Origin: Sphingomonas abietis | GTDB lineage: Bacteria; Pseudomonadota; Alphaproteobacteria; Sphingomonadales; Sphingomonadaceae | DNA: 64,000 bases | NCBI RefSeq assembly: GCF_027625475.1 | Contig: NZ_CP115174.1 | Span: forward strand, 2,205,001 to 2,269,000 | Direction: 5' to 3' | Shown: piece after piece, positions 36,394 through 46,360 of the stretch | Layout of the letters: every line of letters starts with the position of its first letter | Position numbering within the stretch: position 1 is the first letter of the stretch | Notes under the pieces: model-generated | Databases searched by the model: none | What the model saw: only the letters and a program-made list of their open reading frames with translations | What the model was told of the DNA's origin: nothing | Translations under genes and position numbers: made by a program

Positions 36394-37158
36394 GTGCGCG
36401 TCCGTATCTGCAAACTGTCACAACCCGTCGGTATCGGCGATCGTTTTCCGACGACCGACCAGGGATCGCCGCCGTTGCAACTGCTGCTTGTTGAAGATGA
36501 TCCGCTGATCGCACGGGACTTGGCGGAAAAGCTCGGCGTGCTGGGGCATCAATGCCGGCATTGTGTCACCGGGGCCGAAGCCAGCGGCGTCTTCACCCAA
36601 GGCATGTTTGACGCGATCATTCTCGACCGGATGCTGCCCGATATCACAGGAACCGGACTGCTCCAGCTTCTGCGTGCGCAGGGCCCGCTGCCACCGGTCT
36701 TGATGCTTTCGGCACTCGGCAGCGCCAACGACAAGGTCGAAGGGCTCAATGCCGGCGCAGACGACTATCTTGCCAAGCCCTATAATGTCGGCGAGCTCAA
36801 TGCGCGCCTGGCCGCGCTCGTCCGCCGCGGACCCCATGTCCAGGGCGACGTGATCAGCCTCTCGATCGGCCAGCTTCGTCTTGATGGCGCCACACATAAG
36901 GTTCGCTTCGGGGCCGAGCACGGGCATCTCAACCGGATCGAATTTTCGCTGCTGCTGTTCCTCATGCGTCATGCCGATCGACTGGTGACGCGCGCCATGC
37001 TGTTCGAAGGCGTGTGGACCCATTCCTTTCAGCCCGCCCCCAATCTGGTCGACAGCAATATCTCGCGGCTGCGTCGACGCCTCCTCGACCTGGGGTGCGA
37101 TCCGATCGCGACCCGACGCGGCGAAGGTTATGTGCTGCTGACGGACCAATGCCTGTGA
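36394..37158 (+). CDS. OmpR-family response regulator
   Basis: A protein of up to 254 residues with receiver domain (LLLVEDDPLIARDLAEKLG, Asp in IILDRMLPDITGTG, Lys in DDYLAKPYNVGEL) and an OmpR-type winged helix (RIEFSLLLFLMRHADRLVTR, RRGEGYVLL). The N-terminal about 26 residues are unusual and the GTG start lacks a clear ribosome site, so the true start may be later. It overlaps the kinase gene by 10 nt. It probably drives the TonB receptor-phosphatase unit directly downstream. Confidence 0.88.
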   Translation: MRVRICKLSQPVGIGDRFPTTDQGSPPLQLLLVEDDPLIARDLAEKLGVLGHQCRHCVTGAEASGVFTQGMFDAIILDRMLPDITGTGLLQLLRAQGPLPPVLMLSALGSANDKVEGLNAGADDYLAKPYNVGELNARLAALVRRGPHVQGDVISLSIGQLRLDGATHKVRFGAEHGHLNRIEFSLLLFLMRHADRLVTRAMLFEGVWTHSFQPAPNLVDSNISRLRRRLLDLGCDPIATRRGEGYVLLTDQCL

Positions 37159-38591
37159 CCGGCCCGCTGACCGGCGAGCGGCGGGGCGGCGAGCCGCGCA
37201 TCGGCCGGCTTTCGCTGCGGATCGGGGCGGCGGTGGCGCTGGGGATGGTGGTGGCGGCGCTGATCGTGCTCGGTCTGACCAGCCTGCAATTTTCTCGCGA
37301 ACTCGACGCGTCGCTGTACAAGGAGATGGGCAAGCTGATGCCGCCAGGCGCGCCGCGGGATACCGCCTCGGTCGCCGCGCGCGTGATCAAGCGCGCCGCA
37401 TCCCGCTCGACGTCGATGAAGATCGCCCTTTTGTACGATGCATCGGGGCGCCGCATACTCGGCCGGGTGGATCTGCCGCTTCAGCGCGACGGGCTGGTGA
37501 CGCTCAGCTATCGCGACGGCGATTCGAAGCCCAAGGACGGCCGCGCCTATACGATCCGACTGCGCGACGGGGCGCATCTGAGCGTCCTTCATCACGACGA
37601 GATGAAGGAAGTGGTGCGCGACATGCTGCCCGCGCTGATATTGTGCCTGGCGCTATCGGGCGCGCTGATGGGGATCTTGGCCAGCCGCGCGATGGCACGG
37701 ATGATCGGGGTGCGCCTGGCGCTTACCCGCGCCACTGCCGACGCGATTGCGGCCGGGGATCTGTCGAAACGCATCCCTGTCGATGACAAGGAAGGGATCT
37801 TCGCGGCGCAGGCCGAAAGCTTCAACAGCATGATCGCGCGCATGGAGGAGATGGTCGAGGGGCAGCGCCATTTCGCCAGCCATCTGGCCCACGACCTGCG
37901 GACACCGCTGACGCGCCTGCGTGCGCTCCTGACCCGCGACGCCGCCGACCCTGCCGACTTTGCTCTCATGCGGTTCGCCGCCGAACGCGAATGCACGGCC
38001 ATCATCGCCACCTTCGAGGCGCTGTTGCGGCTTTCCGAGATCAAGGCCGGGCGGCATGATGCGCCGCGCGCGCCGCTGATGCTGGCCGAACTGCTTGAAG
38101 ACGTCGCCAATACGATGGAGCCGATGCTGGCCGAGGCCGGTTACGGGCTCGTTATCGGTCCATTCGCGCAGGCGGCCGTGATCGGTGATCGCGATCTGCT
38201 CCTCCAGCTTTTCATGAACCTGCTCGAAAACGTCGCGCTGCACACCAGCCCCGGCACCCATGCCCGGATCAGCATGCGCCACGAGAACGGAGAGGCGATC
38301 GTCATGCTGGCCGATGACGGGCCGGGTTTGCCCGAGGCCGACCGCGCGCGCGTGCTGCGTCCGTTCGAGCGAGGACAGGACAAGGGCGGCTCGCGCGGCA
38401 GCGGCCTCGGGCTCGCGATCGCCCAGGCGATCATGCGCTTTCATGATGGCAGCATCCAGTTGCGCGACGGCGCTCCGGGGATGATCGTGGAGATGCGTTT
38501 TCCCGCCTCGGCCAAAGAAACCATGCCTGTGCCGACGCACCTTGCAGCTTTGTCAGGTTCGGTCGAGCGATCTGTCATACCGGCTGCGTAG
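37149..38591 (+). CDS. Sensor histidine kinase (EnvZ/QseC-like layout)
   Basis: A 480-residue kinase: first membrane helix about residues 26-45 (AAVALGMVVAALIVLGL), periplasmic sensor of about 110 residues, second helix (LPALILCLALSGALMGIL), HAMP, phospho-acceptor His in ASHLAHDLRTPLTRLR, N box NLLENVALHTS, DDGPGLPEADR and GSGLGLAIAQAI. It overlaps its regulator by 10 nt and precedes the TonB receptor by 36 nt. The signal is unknown; phosphate ester or phosphate status fits the neighbours. Confidence 0.9.
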   Translation: MPVTGPLTGERRGGEPRIGRLSLRIGAAVALGMVVAALIVLGLTSLQFSRELDASLYKEMGKLMPPGAPRDTASVAARVIKRAASRSTSMKIALLYDASGRRILGRVDLPLQRDGLVTLSYRDGDSKPKDGRAYTIRLRDGAHLSVLHHDEMKEVVRDMLPALILCLALSGALMGILASRAMARMIGVRLALTRATADAIAAGDLSKRIPVDDKEGIFAAQAESFNSMIARMEEMVEGQRHFASHLAHDLRTPLTRLRALLTRDAADPADFALMRFAAERECTAIIATFEALLRLSEIKAGRHDAPRAPLMLAELLEDVANTMEPMLAEAGYGLVIGPFAQAAVIGDRDLLLQLFMNLLENVALHTSPGTHARISMRHENGEAIVMLADDGPGLPEADRARVLRPFERGQDKGGSRGSGLGLAIAQAIMRFHDGSIQLRDGAPGMIVEMRFPASAKETMPVPTHLAALSGSVERSVIPAA

Positions 38592-38627
38592 GCGCCCTCC
38601 CAATCGATTGATGGAAGGGTTCTACCG

Positions 38628-40892
38628 ATGCGCTGTCCGACACTATTATGTGCCACTTCATTGTTCGCTTTGGCCACGCCCGCGCTGGCGGCGACCAACG
38701 CGTCCGACACGACGCGGGCCGATGTCACGGCCACCCAGGACATCACGGTGATCGCGCACGCGCTGCCGCTGGCGCCATCGTCGACGCCGCTGGACGTGAC
38801 CCAGCCGACATCGGTCATCCAGTCCGGTTTCATCGCCAACAATATCGCGCCGCTGGCCAGCATCGACGATATCATCAAGTTCCAGCCCAGCGTGTGGAGC
38901 GAGAACCCCAACGGCCCCGGCATCGGCAAGGCTGAAACCATGGCGATCCGCGGTTTTCAGGATGGGCAGTATAACGTCACCTTCGACGGAATCCCCTTCG
39001 GTGACTCCCAGGATCTCCACCACACCACCTCGTCGCTGTTCATCGCTCACGCGCTACAGCAGGCACAGATCGATCGCGGGCCCGGCTCTGCAAGCACGAT
39101 CGGCAAGGCGACCTTCGGGGGCACGGTGGGCTTCCTGTCGAAGGATCCGCTCGAGCATTTCGATATCGATACCTATGGCACGGTCGGCAGCTACGACACG
39201 CTGTCGGGCGGCGGCCGGGTCGATACCGGCAACATCGGCGGTTTCCGCATGTATGTCGAAGGCCAGCATGAGAAGACCGACGGCTATCTCACCGGGTCCA
39301 ACGAGCATCGCGACAATCTGATCGGCAAGGCGATCTACGAGATCAGCCCGACGACCAAATTGACCGCGATGGCCAGTTGGAATCGCGAATATCAAAACAC
39401 CACCCAGGGCGCCACGCTCCAGCAATATGCCCAATATGGCGACAATTACGGCCTCTGCGACAACAAGGCCGCGATGTGCTATTATGGCTATCAGCCGAGC
39501 CGCTATTCCACCGACTTCGAATATCTGCGTCTTCAGACCAGCGTCGGCCCGGTGCAGATCGACAACCAGGTCTACCATAACGGCTTCACGCACAAATATA
39601 CCGAGTCGAGCGACGCTTCGGATGACAATATCGCCGACAATGGTGTGACGTTCTACAGCCCGACCACGATCGGCAAGAAGGTCGCTACCTATTCGAGCGA
39701 CATCAAGGGCAAATACACCAATGCCGTCGTCAGCAGCTGGGGCGACACGCTGCGCTTCCAGGCGTCGACCGCATGGGCCGATATCAAATGGGGCGTGTGG
39801 TTCGATTCGCAGCATGACAGCCGTTATTCGGAAACGGTCGACATCACCCAGAGCAGTACGCCCGTCACCGGCAAGACCGGGACCGCTTATTCCTATAATT
39901 ATGCCGATCTGGGAACGACCTGGCAGCCCTATCTCGAAGTCGATTTCCACCCGGTCAGTGGCCTCACGATCAATCCCGGCATCAAATATACCAACTACAA
40001 GCGTGACCTGCACGCGACGCTCAACAAGAAGGGCCCCAACGGCTATACCAGCATCGATTACGACGCCTGGCAGCCCTCGATTGCCGCCAATTATCGCATC
40101 ACCAATGGCTGGTCGGCCTATGCGCAGGTGGCGCGCGGCTTCCTGGCGCCGCCGATCGCCGTCTTCCAGGTGGACGATCCCACCGAACTCAAGCCCGAAC
40201 TGACGTGGAACTACCAGATCGGCACGGTCGTCCACGGTCGCCGCTGGAGCCTTTCGGCCGACGCTTATTATATCGATTTCTCGAACTCCCTCTCGGCCCA
40301 GACGACCATCGTCGACGGCACCTCGGAGAGCAGCTACGTCAATGCCGGCGGCGCGATCTACAAGGGGCTCGAATTCGAGGGCCAATATGTGCTGGCCAAG
40401 GGCCTGTCCCTCTACGGCAATGCCACGCTCAACTCGGCCAAATATAAGGACACCGGTGCCAGGCTCGAGGAGGCGCCCAAATGGACCGCCGCGACGGGCA
40501 TCATCTACGAGGACAAGCACGGGCCCTTCGGATCGCTGATCGGCAAGTGGGTCGGGCCCCGCTATGGCAATGACAACGGCAATGTCGCGATGGGCGCCGG
40601 CTATCTCGACGGCAATGTCGCCGTTGCCGCCGGCACGATCGATGATCCGACCAGCCGCATCGGCACCACCTTCTCCGCCGATCTCGCCTTCGGCTGGCAC
40701 TTCGAGCATGTTGCCGGACTGCTTCATCAGCTGACCGCGTCGGTCAAGATCGGCAATCTGTTCAACAGCCATGCCGTCACCGATTATGCCGGCACCCAAT
40801 CGGCCGTGCAGTCGGGGCAGCAGGCGGCCTACAACCTCTACTGGCGCCAGCCGGGCCGCAGCGTGTTCTTCAACATCGAGACGCACTTCTGA
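38628..40892 (+). CDS. TonB-dependent outer-membrane receptor
   Basis: A 754-residue receptor with signal peptide (cleavage after ALA), a plug domain (SIDDIIKFQPSVW, ETMAIRGFQDGQYNVTFDGI) and a 22-strand-type barrel ending in Phe (VFFNIETHF). GGAAGGG precedes the ATG. It imports a substrate across the outer membrane using TonB energy. The next gene, a histidine acid phosphatase, overlaps it by 1 nt, so an organic phosphate such as phytate or its products is the likely ligand. Confidence 0.9.
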   Translation: MRCPTLLCATSLFALATPALAATNASDTTRADVTATQDITVIAHALPLAPSSTPLDVTQPTSVIQSGFIANNIAPLASIDDIIKFQPSVWSENPNGPGIGKAETMAIRGFQDGQYNVTFDGIPFGDSQDLHHTTSSLFIAHALQQAQIDRGPGSASTIGKATFGGTVGFLSKDPLEHFDIDTYGTVGSYDTLSGGGRVDTGNIGGFRMYVEGQHEKTDGYLTGSNEHRDNLIGKAIYEISPTTKLTAMASWNREYQNTTQGATLQQYAQYGDNYGLCDNKAAMCYYGYQPSRYSTDFEYLRLQTSVGPVQIDNQVYHNGFTHKYTESSDASDDNIADNGVTFYSPTTIGKKVATYSSDIKGKYTNAVVSSWGDTLRFQASTAWADIKWGVWFDSQHDSRYSETVDITQSSTPVTGKTGTAYSYNYADLGTTWQPYLEVDFHPVSGLTINPGIKYTNYKRDLHATLNKKGPNGYTSIDYDAWQPSIAANYRITNGWSAYAQVARGFLAPPIAVFQVDDPTELKPELTWNYQIGTVVHGRRWSLSADAYYIDFSNSLSAQTTIVDGTSESSYVNAGGAIYKGLEFEGQYVLAKGLSLYGNATLNSAKYKDTGARLEEAPKWTAATGIIYEDKHGPFGSLIGKWVGPRYGNDNGNVAMGAGYLDGNVAVAAGTIDDPTSRIGTTFSADLAFGWHFEHVAGLLHQLTASVKIGNLFNSHAVTDYAGTQSAVQSGQQAAYNLYWRQPGRSVFFNIETHF

Positions 40893-42103
40893 TGCGGCGC
40901 TTCGTACAGCGTTCGGTCGGCATGGTGACGGCGCTGGCGGCGCTGTCGTTGCCGGCGTCGGCGGCGATCGCCACGCCGGCCGGGGCGGCGCCGGGCTGGA
41001 CACTCGATCGCGTCGTCGTGGTGATGCGCCACGGCGTGCGTCCGCCCACCAAGGCGGAGGCGTTGCCCGAAGGCCTGGCCTCCGCCCCATGGCCGGCCTG
41101 GGATGTGGGCTGGGGCGAGCTGAGCCATCATGGGGAGCAGGCCGTCGCGCTGCTCGGCACGTTCGACCGCGCCAGCTATGGCGGGCTGCTCGGATCGGGA
41201 TGCCCGGCGGTTCGCGCCGTGGCGGATAGCGATCAACGGACGGTCCGCACCGCCGAAGTCTATGTCGCGGCGTTGCTGCCCGGCTGTACGGTCAGCGTGG
41301 ACCACAAGGCGACGGGAGAAACCGATCCGCGTTTTTCGTCGGCGGGGGAAACGTCCTCCTTGTCGAGCGACCAGGCCCTGGCTGCGGCGAACGCCGCTCT
41401 GCCGCGGGGCGGCACGGCGCAACTCGACCATGATCTCTCCCCGGATTGGACCAGCATCGACCGCATTCTCGGTTGCCGCGCACCCGCCTGCATCGCCGCG
41501 CATCCGACGTCGCTGTCGACGACCGGCGGCAAGGTGAAGCTCGGCGGCGCGCTGGCGCTGGGGGGCAGTTTCTCGGAGACGCTGGCGCTCGAATATGCCG
41601 ACGCTCAGCCGATGACGGACGTCGGCTGGGGGCGCGTCACCCGTGACGAGATCACCCGGTTGCTGGCGCTGCATTCCTGGGAGTTTGCCGTGAAGGCCCG
41701 GCCGCCGCTGATCGCGCGGGCAGGGGCCGCCGCACTGCTTGACCAGGTGGCGACGGCCTTGTCCGCGCCAGACGCCCCCGTCTTCAGCGTGTTTGTCGGC
41801 CACGATACCAATATGGCGTTGATCGGCGGCGCGTTGGGACTGCACTGGCATGCCCCGCAATTTGCGGTCGATGATCCCCCACCCGGGGGCGCGCTGATCT
41901 TCGAGCGCTGGCGAAGCGCGTCGGGCCGATATCGGCTCGTGCTTCGGTTCCGTAGCCAGTCCTTGGAGGAGATGCGCACCCTGGCGCCGCTGACCCCCGA
42001 AGCGCTACAACCCGTCATCTTCGCGCCATGCGATGACGGCATCGGGTGCGACGCCCCTGGCCTGCGCCAAGCTCTCTCTTCTGTAGAAGCGTCGCGGCGG
42101 TAG
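40892..42103 (+). CDS. Histidine acid phosphatase, periplasmic (phytase/glucose-1-phosphatase type)
   Basis: A 403-residue secreted enzyme with signal peptide (ALSLPASAAIA). The catalytic RHGxRxP motif is VMRHGVRPPTK and the proton-donor HD pair is FVGHDTNMAL. The family hydrolyses phosphomonoesters such as phytate or glucose-1-phosphate by a phosphohistidine intermediate. Its ATG overlaps the receptor stop codon, showing tight coupling. Confidence 0.9.
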   Translation: MRRFVQRSVGMVTALAALSLPASAAIATPAGAAPGWTLDRVVVVMRHGVRPPTKAEALPEGLASAPWPAWDVGWGELSHHGEQAVALLGTFDRASYGGLLGSGCPAVRAVADSDQRTVRTAEVYVAALLPGCTVSVDHKATGETDPRFSSAGETSSLSSDQALAAANAALPRGGTAQLDHDLSPDWTSIDRILGCRAPACIAAHPTSLSTTGGKVKLGGALALGGSFSETLALEYADAQPMTDVGWGRVTRDEITRLLALHSWEFAVKARPPLIARAGAAALLDQVATALSAPDAPVFSVFVGHDTNMALIGGALGLHWHAPQFAVDDPPPGGALIFERWRSASGRYRLVLRFRSQSLEEMRTLAPLTPEALQPVIFAPCDDGIGCDAPGLRQALSSVEASRR

Positions 42104-42266
42104 CGGCAGGAAAGCGCGGGATGGCGCGATCGGCCCGCTACACCTGTGAACGCAAACCGGGGGCAGGGCGCCGATCGGGTTATGACGTGCGACCGGCCGG
42201 TCGACAAAGGATCGCGCGTTCGCGTGGACCCCTGACCCTCGCCGAGGGTACAGAAATATGATTGCC

Positions 42267-42295
42267 CCGGCTCCCCGCTTATTGCGAGGAGCCGG
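42267..42295. terminator. Hairpin between convergent phosphatase and DUF3253 genes
   Basis: CCGGCTCC/GGAGCCGG arms extend inward with one mismatch to a TTATT loop. No U-run. Placement between convergent genes fits a shared terminator. Confidence 0.45.
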
Positions 42296-42341
42296 ATCGC
42301 AGGGCCGCCATGCCGGTCATTCGAGGTCGATCTCGACTGTC

Positions 42342-42611
42342 TCATAAGCTGCCGTTCGCGCGGGTAATCCGATACGGCCCGGATCGCGCCGATAGCGGCC
42401 TGCCTTTCCAGCTTAGTCCGATATCCTTCCGATTTACCAGATGATCGACCGCAGCATGGAAGATGGGCATCGCGGCGCGCCAATCCGCCTCGCCATTTGC
42501 GGACGCTTTTGCCGCTATCTTCCGTGCGACCTCGCTTGGGCATATCGTCGCGCTCGCCCCACGATCGGCAAGCAGGGTCAGCACGGTGGCACTTGCGACG
42601 TCGATCCTCAT
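42342..42611 (-). CDS. DUF3253 family protein
   Basis: An 89-residue protein with the family pattern LLADRGASATICPSEVARKI, DWRAAMPIFHAAVDHL and a GRP-containing end. It has a winged-helix look; function unknown. ATG 42611 overlaps the stop of the preceding gene by ATGA. Confidence 0.75.
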   Translation of the reverse strand: MRIDVASATVLTLLADRGASATICPSEVARKIAAKASANGEADWRAAMPIFHAAVDHLVNRKDIGLSWKGRPLSARSGPYRITRANGSL

Positions 42612-42880
42612 TTTGATTTTCGGCCGGACGTCATAAGATCGGGCTTGGGTGGCGGCTTCCACCCTGGCGGATGAACCGGCCGCTGCCGGCTTGTGCCAAG
42701 CCCCATGGCACCCGGCTGCTGGCGAACCAAATCCGACGTGTCGGCCTGTGCGGCCTCTGCAGCACTCGCTCCACCTCGCATCAAATTGATGCGGTCACGG
42801 AGGCGCCGCGCCTCCTCGAAATCCAGGGCGCTTGCCGCAGCATTCATCCTGCGTTGGAGATTCTCGATGGTGTCGGTCAT
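42608..42880 (-). CDS. UvrB/UvrC-motif small protein
   Basis: A 90-residue protein starting MTDTIENLQRRMNAAASALD then FEEARRLRDRI, the UVR helical hairpin found in UvrB, UvrC and some regulators. The tail is proline-rich (HPPGWKPPPKPDL). It may bind a UvrB-like partner. It couples to the DUF3253 gene. Confidence 0.75.
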   Translation of the reverse strand: MTDTIENLQRRMNAAASALDFEEARRLRDRINLMRGGASAAEAAQADTSDLVRQQPGAMGLGTSRQRPVHPPGWKPPPKPDLMTSGRKSK

Positions 42881-43310
42881 CACCGCGCAACGCGCGACCG
42901 CGGCTTTGGGTGGCACCGCACCCTTTTCTGCCATGCCGACGATGCGACGTCGTTCCTAACCATCGACAGTCTGCGCCGCTCATGCGGATGCGAGTTCGGC
43001 GCTTCAAAAAGCGCTGGCCTTGGCAGGTTATAGAACGATGGCTCTGCGAAAACCGGGAAGCAACGTGTTCAGGCGGACATGGCGTGACCGAAGGCTCGAT
43101 TGCTCGGTGCTCCGTCTCGTGAGCATCGACCATGTTCGACACCCCGTGGACGCAGCCACGGCATGCTGAATTGCCAAGAAAGAATTTATCCGGGACGATA
43201 GGCAGAGTCATCGAGCGACATCGGAAAGGCTCCCCTTGGCGCACTATCGGTGCAGGAATGACATGCGATGACGATTTGTCCCGCGCAAAAAAGACGCCGG
43301 CGCCGAGACA
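42881..43310. other. 430-bp region upstream of the amylase, no gene seen
   Basis: Between the leftward UvrB-motif gene and the rightward amylase. The long frame that reaches back to 43132 has no ribosome site and no family sequence. Promoters for both sides must lie here. Confidence 0.5.
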
Positions 43311-43326
43311 TTGCAATCGTTTGCAT
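43311..43326. promoter_or_regulatory. LacI-type operator 1 (amylase)
   Basis: TTGCAATCGTTTGCAT, 37 bp before the amylase start. It matches the GCAATCGATTGC core seen at 46316-46333 and 48975-48992. Confidence 0.7.
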
Positions 43327-43362
43327 TGCTGCGATAACGACAAGAAAAAAGGGGGGAGAGAG

Positions 43363-45258
43363 ATGCGGTTCAACACGTTGATGGCTGCGCTGATATTGGC
43401 AACGGTGCCCGGCCTGGCTGTGGCTTCGCCGAGCAACTCCTCGCCTAATACCGCCACGTCCCATCTCGCCGGCCCTAATCTCGCCGCTCTGAGAGATCGC
43501 GCGCCCGAGGACGAAGTGGTCTATTTCCTGCTGCCGGACAGGTTCGCGAATGGCGATTCTGCGAATGATCGCGGCGGCGTCGCTGGCGATCGCATGCTGA
43601 ACGGTTTCGATCCAAGCGATTCCGGTTTCTATCATGGTGGTGATCTCAAGGGCGCGATCGGGCGTCTCGATTACATCCAGTCTCTGGGGGCTACGGCGAT
43701 CTGGATCGCGCCGATCTTCCGCAACAAGCCCGTGCAGGGATCGGGGGCACACGCTTCCGCCGCCTATCATGGCTATTGGATCACGGACTTCACCCACGTC
43801 GATCCGCATCTTGGAACCGACCAGGATTTCGCGGCCTTGGTCCAGGCTGCCCACGCGCGCGGCATGAAGGTGATCCTCGATGTCGTGATCAACCACACGG
43901 CCGATGTCATCCAGTATCGCGAATGCCCTCGACATCCCTGTCTCTATCGCAGCCGCGCCGACTTTCCCTATCAACGCCGGGGTGGCGTCGACGGCACGCC
44001 GATCAATACCGGCTTCGAGGGCGATGCGGTCGGCAGCATCGCCAATTTCGCGCGTCTGACGAGGCCGGATTACGCCTACACGCCCTATGTGCCCGCGGGC
44101 GAGGAGCATGAAAAGGCGCCCGAGTGGCTCAACGATCCCATCTATTATCACAATCGCGGCGACACGACTTTCTCGGGTGAAAGCGCGACGATGGGCGATT
44201 TCGGTGGCCTGGACGATCTTTTCACCGAAAATCCGCGCGTCATCCAGGGCTTCATCGATATCTACGGCGCCTGGATCGATCGATATGGCATCGACGGCTA
44301 TCGCATCGATACGGCGCGGCATGTCGATCCCGCTTTCTGGAACGCCTTCGTACCCGCGATCCTGGCCCGCGCGAAAGCTGACGGGATCCCGAACTTCCAC
44401 ATCTTCGGCGAGGTCAATATCGATCGCATGGATCCGGGCTATCTTGCCCGATACACGCAGGTCGATCGGCTTCCGGCGGTGCTCGATTTCGCGTTCCGGC
44501 GCGCCGTGATCGACACGGTGGCAGACGGCAAGGGCACCGAAGAACTCGCCGAACTGTTCGCCGACGACGCGCTGTATCGCGGTGGTGAAAAGACTGCGCA
44601 CCAGCTCACCACCTTCATCAGCAACCACGACAATGGTCGCTTTGCGTCGCTCGTGCTGAAAGCCCTTCCGGGAATTGCGGGGGACGAACTGATGCGCCGT
44701 GTGATCCTCGCTCATGCGATGCTCCTCACGCTACGCGGCGTTCCGGCCATCTATTATGGCGATGAGCAGGGTTTTTCCGGGGGCGAGGATCGCGCCGGTC
44801 GCGAGGACATGTTCGTGAGTGGGGTGGCCAGCTACAATGAAGAGCATCTGATCGGTAGCGGAGTTAGCGGACCAGGCGAGCATTTCGGAACGGACGGTCC
44901 CATGTTCCGGGCCATCGCGGAACTCGCACGTTTGCGCACCAGCCAAGCGGCGCTGACCAGGGGCCGCCAGATCACGCGGGCATCGCAGGATCAGCCAGGT
45001 ATCTTCGCGGTATCCCGGTTCGATCCGGACAGCGATCGCGAGATCGTCATCGCATTCAACACCTCGACGGCGCCCATTCACCGCAATGTGCAGGTGAATG
45101 TGGGAAGCCGGGATTTCACGGCTCTGCACGGCGCATGCCCCGCAAAAGCGACGGCGCCGGGCAGCCTGACCATCGATCTGCCACCGCTGGGTTATATGGT
45201 TTGCGCCGCAGCACCCGCGGCACGGAACGGCTCGCGTTCCGCCGCCGGACCTGCGTAG
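43363..45258 (+). CDS. Secreted alpha-amylase family glycoside hydrolase (GH13)
   Basis: A 631-residue enzyme with signal peptide (MRFNTLMAALILATVPGLA). GH13 blocks: DVVINHTADV (region I), GYRIDTARHVD (nucleophile Asp), FHIFGEVNI (acid/base Glu) and FISNHDNGRF (stabilising Asp). It cleaves alpha-1,4-glucans in the periplasm or outside. GGGGGGAGAG precedes ATG 43363. It is the first gene of the LacI-regulated glucan locus, with operator 1 just upstream, and is followed 28 nt later by lacI. Confidence 0.92.
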   Translation: MRFNTLMAALILATVPGLAVASPSNSSPNTATSHLAGPNLAALRDRAPEDEVVYFLLPDRFANGDSANDRGGVAGDRMLNGFDPSDSGFYHGGDLKGAIGRLDYIQSLGATAIWIAPIFRNKPVQGSGAHASAAYHGYWITDFTHVDPHLGTDQDFAALVQAAHARGMKVILDVVINHTADVIQYRECPRHPCLYRSRADFPYQRRGGVDGTPINTGFEGDAVGSIANFARLTRPDYAYTPYVPAGEEHEKAPEWLNDPIYYHNRGDTTFSGESATMGDFGGLDDLFTENPRVIQGFIDIYGAWIDRYGIDGYRIDTARHVDPAFWNAFVPAILARAKADGIPNFHIFGEVNIDRMDPGYLARYTQVDRLPAVLDFAFRRAVIDTVADGKGTEELAELFADDALYRGGEKTAHQLTTFISNHDNGRFASLVLKALPGIAGDELMRRVILAHAMLLTLRGVPAIYYGDEQGFSGGEDRAGREDMFVSGVASYNEEHLIGSGVSGPGEHFGTDGPMFRAIAELARLRTSQAALTRGRQITRASQDQPGIFAVSRFDPDSDREIVIAFNTSTAPIHRNVQVNVGSRDFTALHGACPAKATAPGSLTIDLPPLGYMVCAAAPAARNGSRSAAGPA

Positions 45259-45286
45259 AACAGCGGGCAAGAGAGGCGGCGCAGAT

Positions 45287-46285
45287 ATGAACAAGCCGGT
45301 TACGACCTTGGCCGACATCGCCGCGCTGGCGGGGGTGACGCCTGCGACGGTCTCGCGTGTGCTTTCGGGGCATCCACGGATCAGCGAGGCCACGCGCGGT
45401 CGGGTGATGGAGATTGCGACGCAGCATGATTTTCGTCCCAACCAGACGGCGCGCAATCTCAGGCTCGGGCGCACCCACGCGATTGCAGCCGTCGTGCCGC
45501 TGGGCCATCAGAGCGCCCAGCGTGTCTCGGACCCATTCTACACCACGCTGATCGGGCAATTGATGGACGAACTTGCCCGGCGCAACCATGCCATGCTCTT
45601 GTCAGCAGTGGCGCCATCCGATGGTGGCTGGCTTTCCGAGATCGCGCGGAGCGGTCGTGCTGACGGCATCATTGTGCTCTGTCAGTCCGACCAGGATGCG
45701 GTGCTGCGCGACGCGGCACGCACCTATCGTCCACTCGTCGTCTGGGGGGAAACCCAAGACGAGCCTTATTGCTGCGTCGGCACCGACAACCTGCTCGGTG
45801 GCAAGGCGAGCGCGCGCCATTTGCTCGAGGGCGGCAGGCGCTGCATCGCCTTCGCAGGCATGATGGATACGCCCGAACTGGTCGCGCGGTACGAGGGGTA
45901 TCTCGAGGCGCATCGGGAATTTGACGTAGAGCCTGGTCCCCATATCCCCGTACCGTTCGCTTTCGAGGCGCAGGCGCGCGATCTCTATACCGCCCTGGAT
46001 CGCTATCCCAGTATAGACGGCATCGTGGCCGCGTCAGACATGATTGCGATGAAGGCGCTGCACGAACTGTCGGAACGCGGCCGGAGCGTGCCGGGCGATG
46101 TCGCCGTGATCGGCTATGACGATGTCACGGTTGCCGCCCATACGGTGCCGCCGCTGACCACCATTCGCCAGGATCTTACGCTCGCGGCCTCGCTGATGGT
46201 CGATTTGCTGTTCCGTCGGATGCAGGGCGAAGACGCACCCTCGGTGCAGATTCAACCGACCGTCATCAAGCGCGAGTCGGCGTGA
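45287..46285 (+). CDS. LacI-family transcription regulator
   Basis: A 332-residue regulator: helix-turn-helix TLADIAALAGVTPATVSRVL at the N-terminus, hinge, and periplasmic-binding-like effector domain (DGIVAASDMIAMKAL, VIGYDDVTVAAH). It lies between amylase and GH31 in the same direction. The three palindromes at 43311, 46316 and 48975 are the likely operators, giving control of amylase, itself, GH31 and the TonB receptor by an alpha-glucoside. Confidence 0.92.
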   Translation: MNKPVTTLADIAALAGVTPATVSRVLSGHPRISEATRGRVMEIATQHDFRPNQTARNLRLGRTHAIAAVVPLGHQSAQRVSDPFYTTLIGQLMDELARRNHAMLLSAVAPSDGGWLSEIARSGRADGIIVLCQSDQDAVLRDAARTYRPLVVWGETQDEPYCCVGTDNLLGGKASARHLLEGGRRCIAFAGMMDTPELVARYEGYLEAHREFDVEPGPHIPVPFAFEAQARDLYTALDRYPSIDGIVAASDMIAMKALHELSERGRSVPGDVAVIGYDDVTVAAHTVPPLTTIRQDLTLAASLMVDLLFRRMQGEDAPSVQIQPTVIKRESA

Positions 46286-46315
46286 CGGCTTGACGCGGAA
46301 TTTTCGTGGCGCCAC

Positions 46316-46333
46316 TGTGCAATCGATTGTTCA
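46316..46333. promoter_or_regulatory. LacI-type operator 2 (GH31)
   Basis: TGTGCAATCGATTGTTCA, centred on ATCGAT, 27 bp before the GH31 start. Confidence 0.75.
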
Positions 46334-46360
46334 ATAAAAAAACAACGTGGAGGGGTAGGG

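Noticed and set aside
39054..41090. Minus-strand 678-codon frame under the TonB receptor
   Set aside because: Codon shadow of the receptor and phosphatase genes. No start signal and low-complexity content.
43132..43362. N-terminal extension of the amylase frame
   Set aside because: The signal peptide starts at 43363 with a GGGGGGAG site. The extension has no family sequence and covers the operator.
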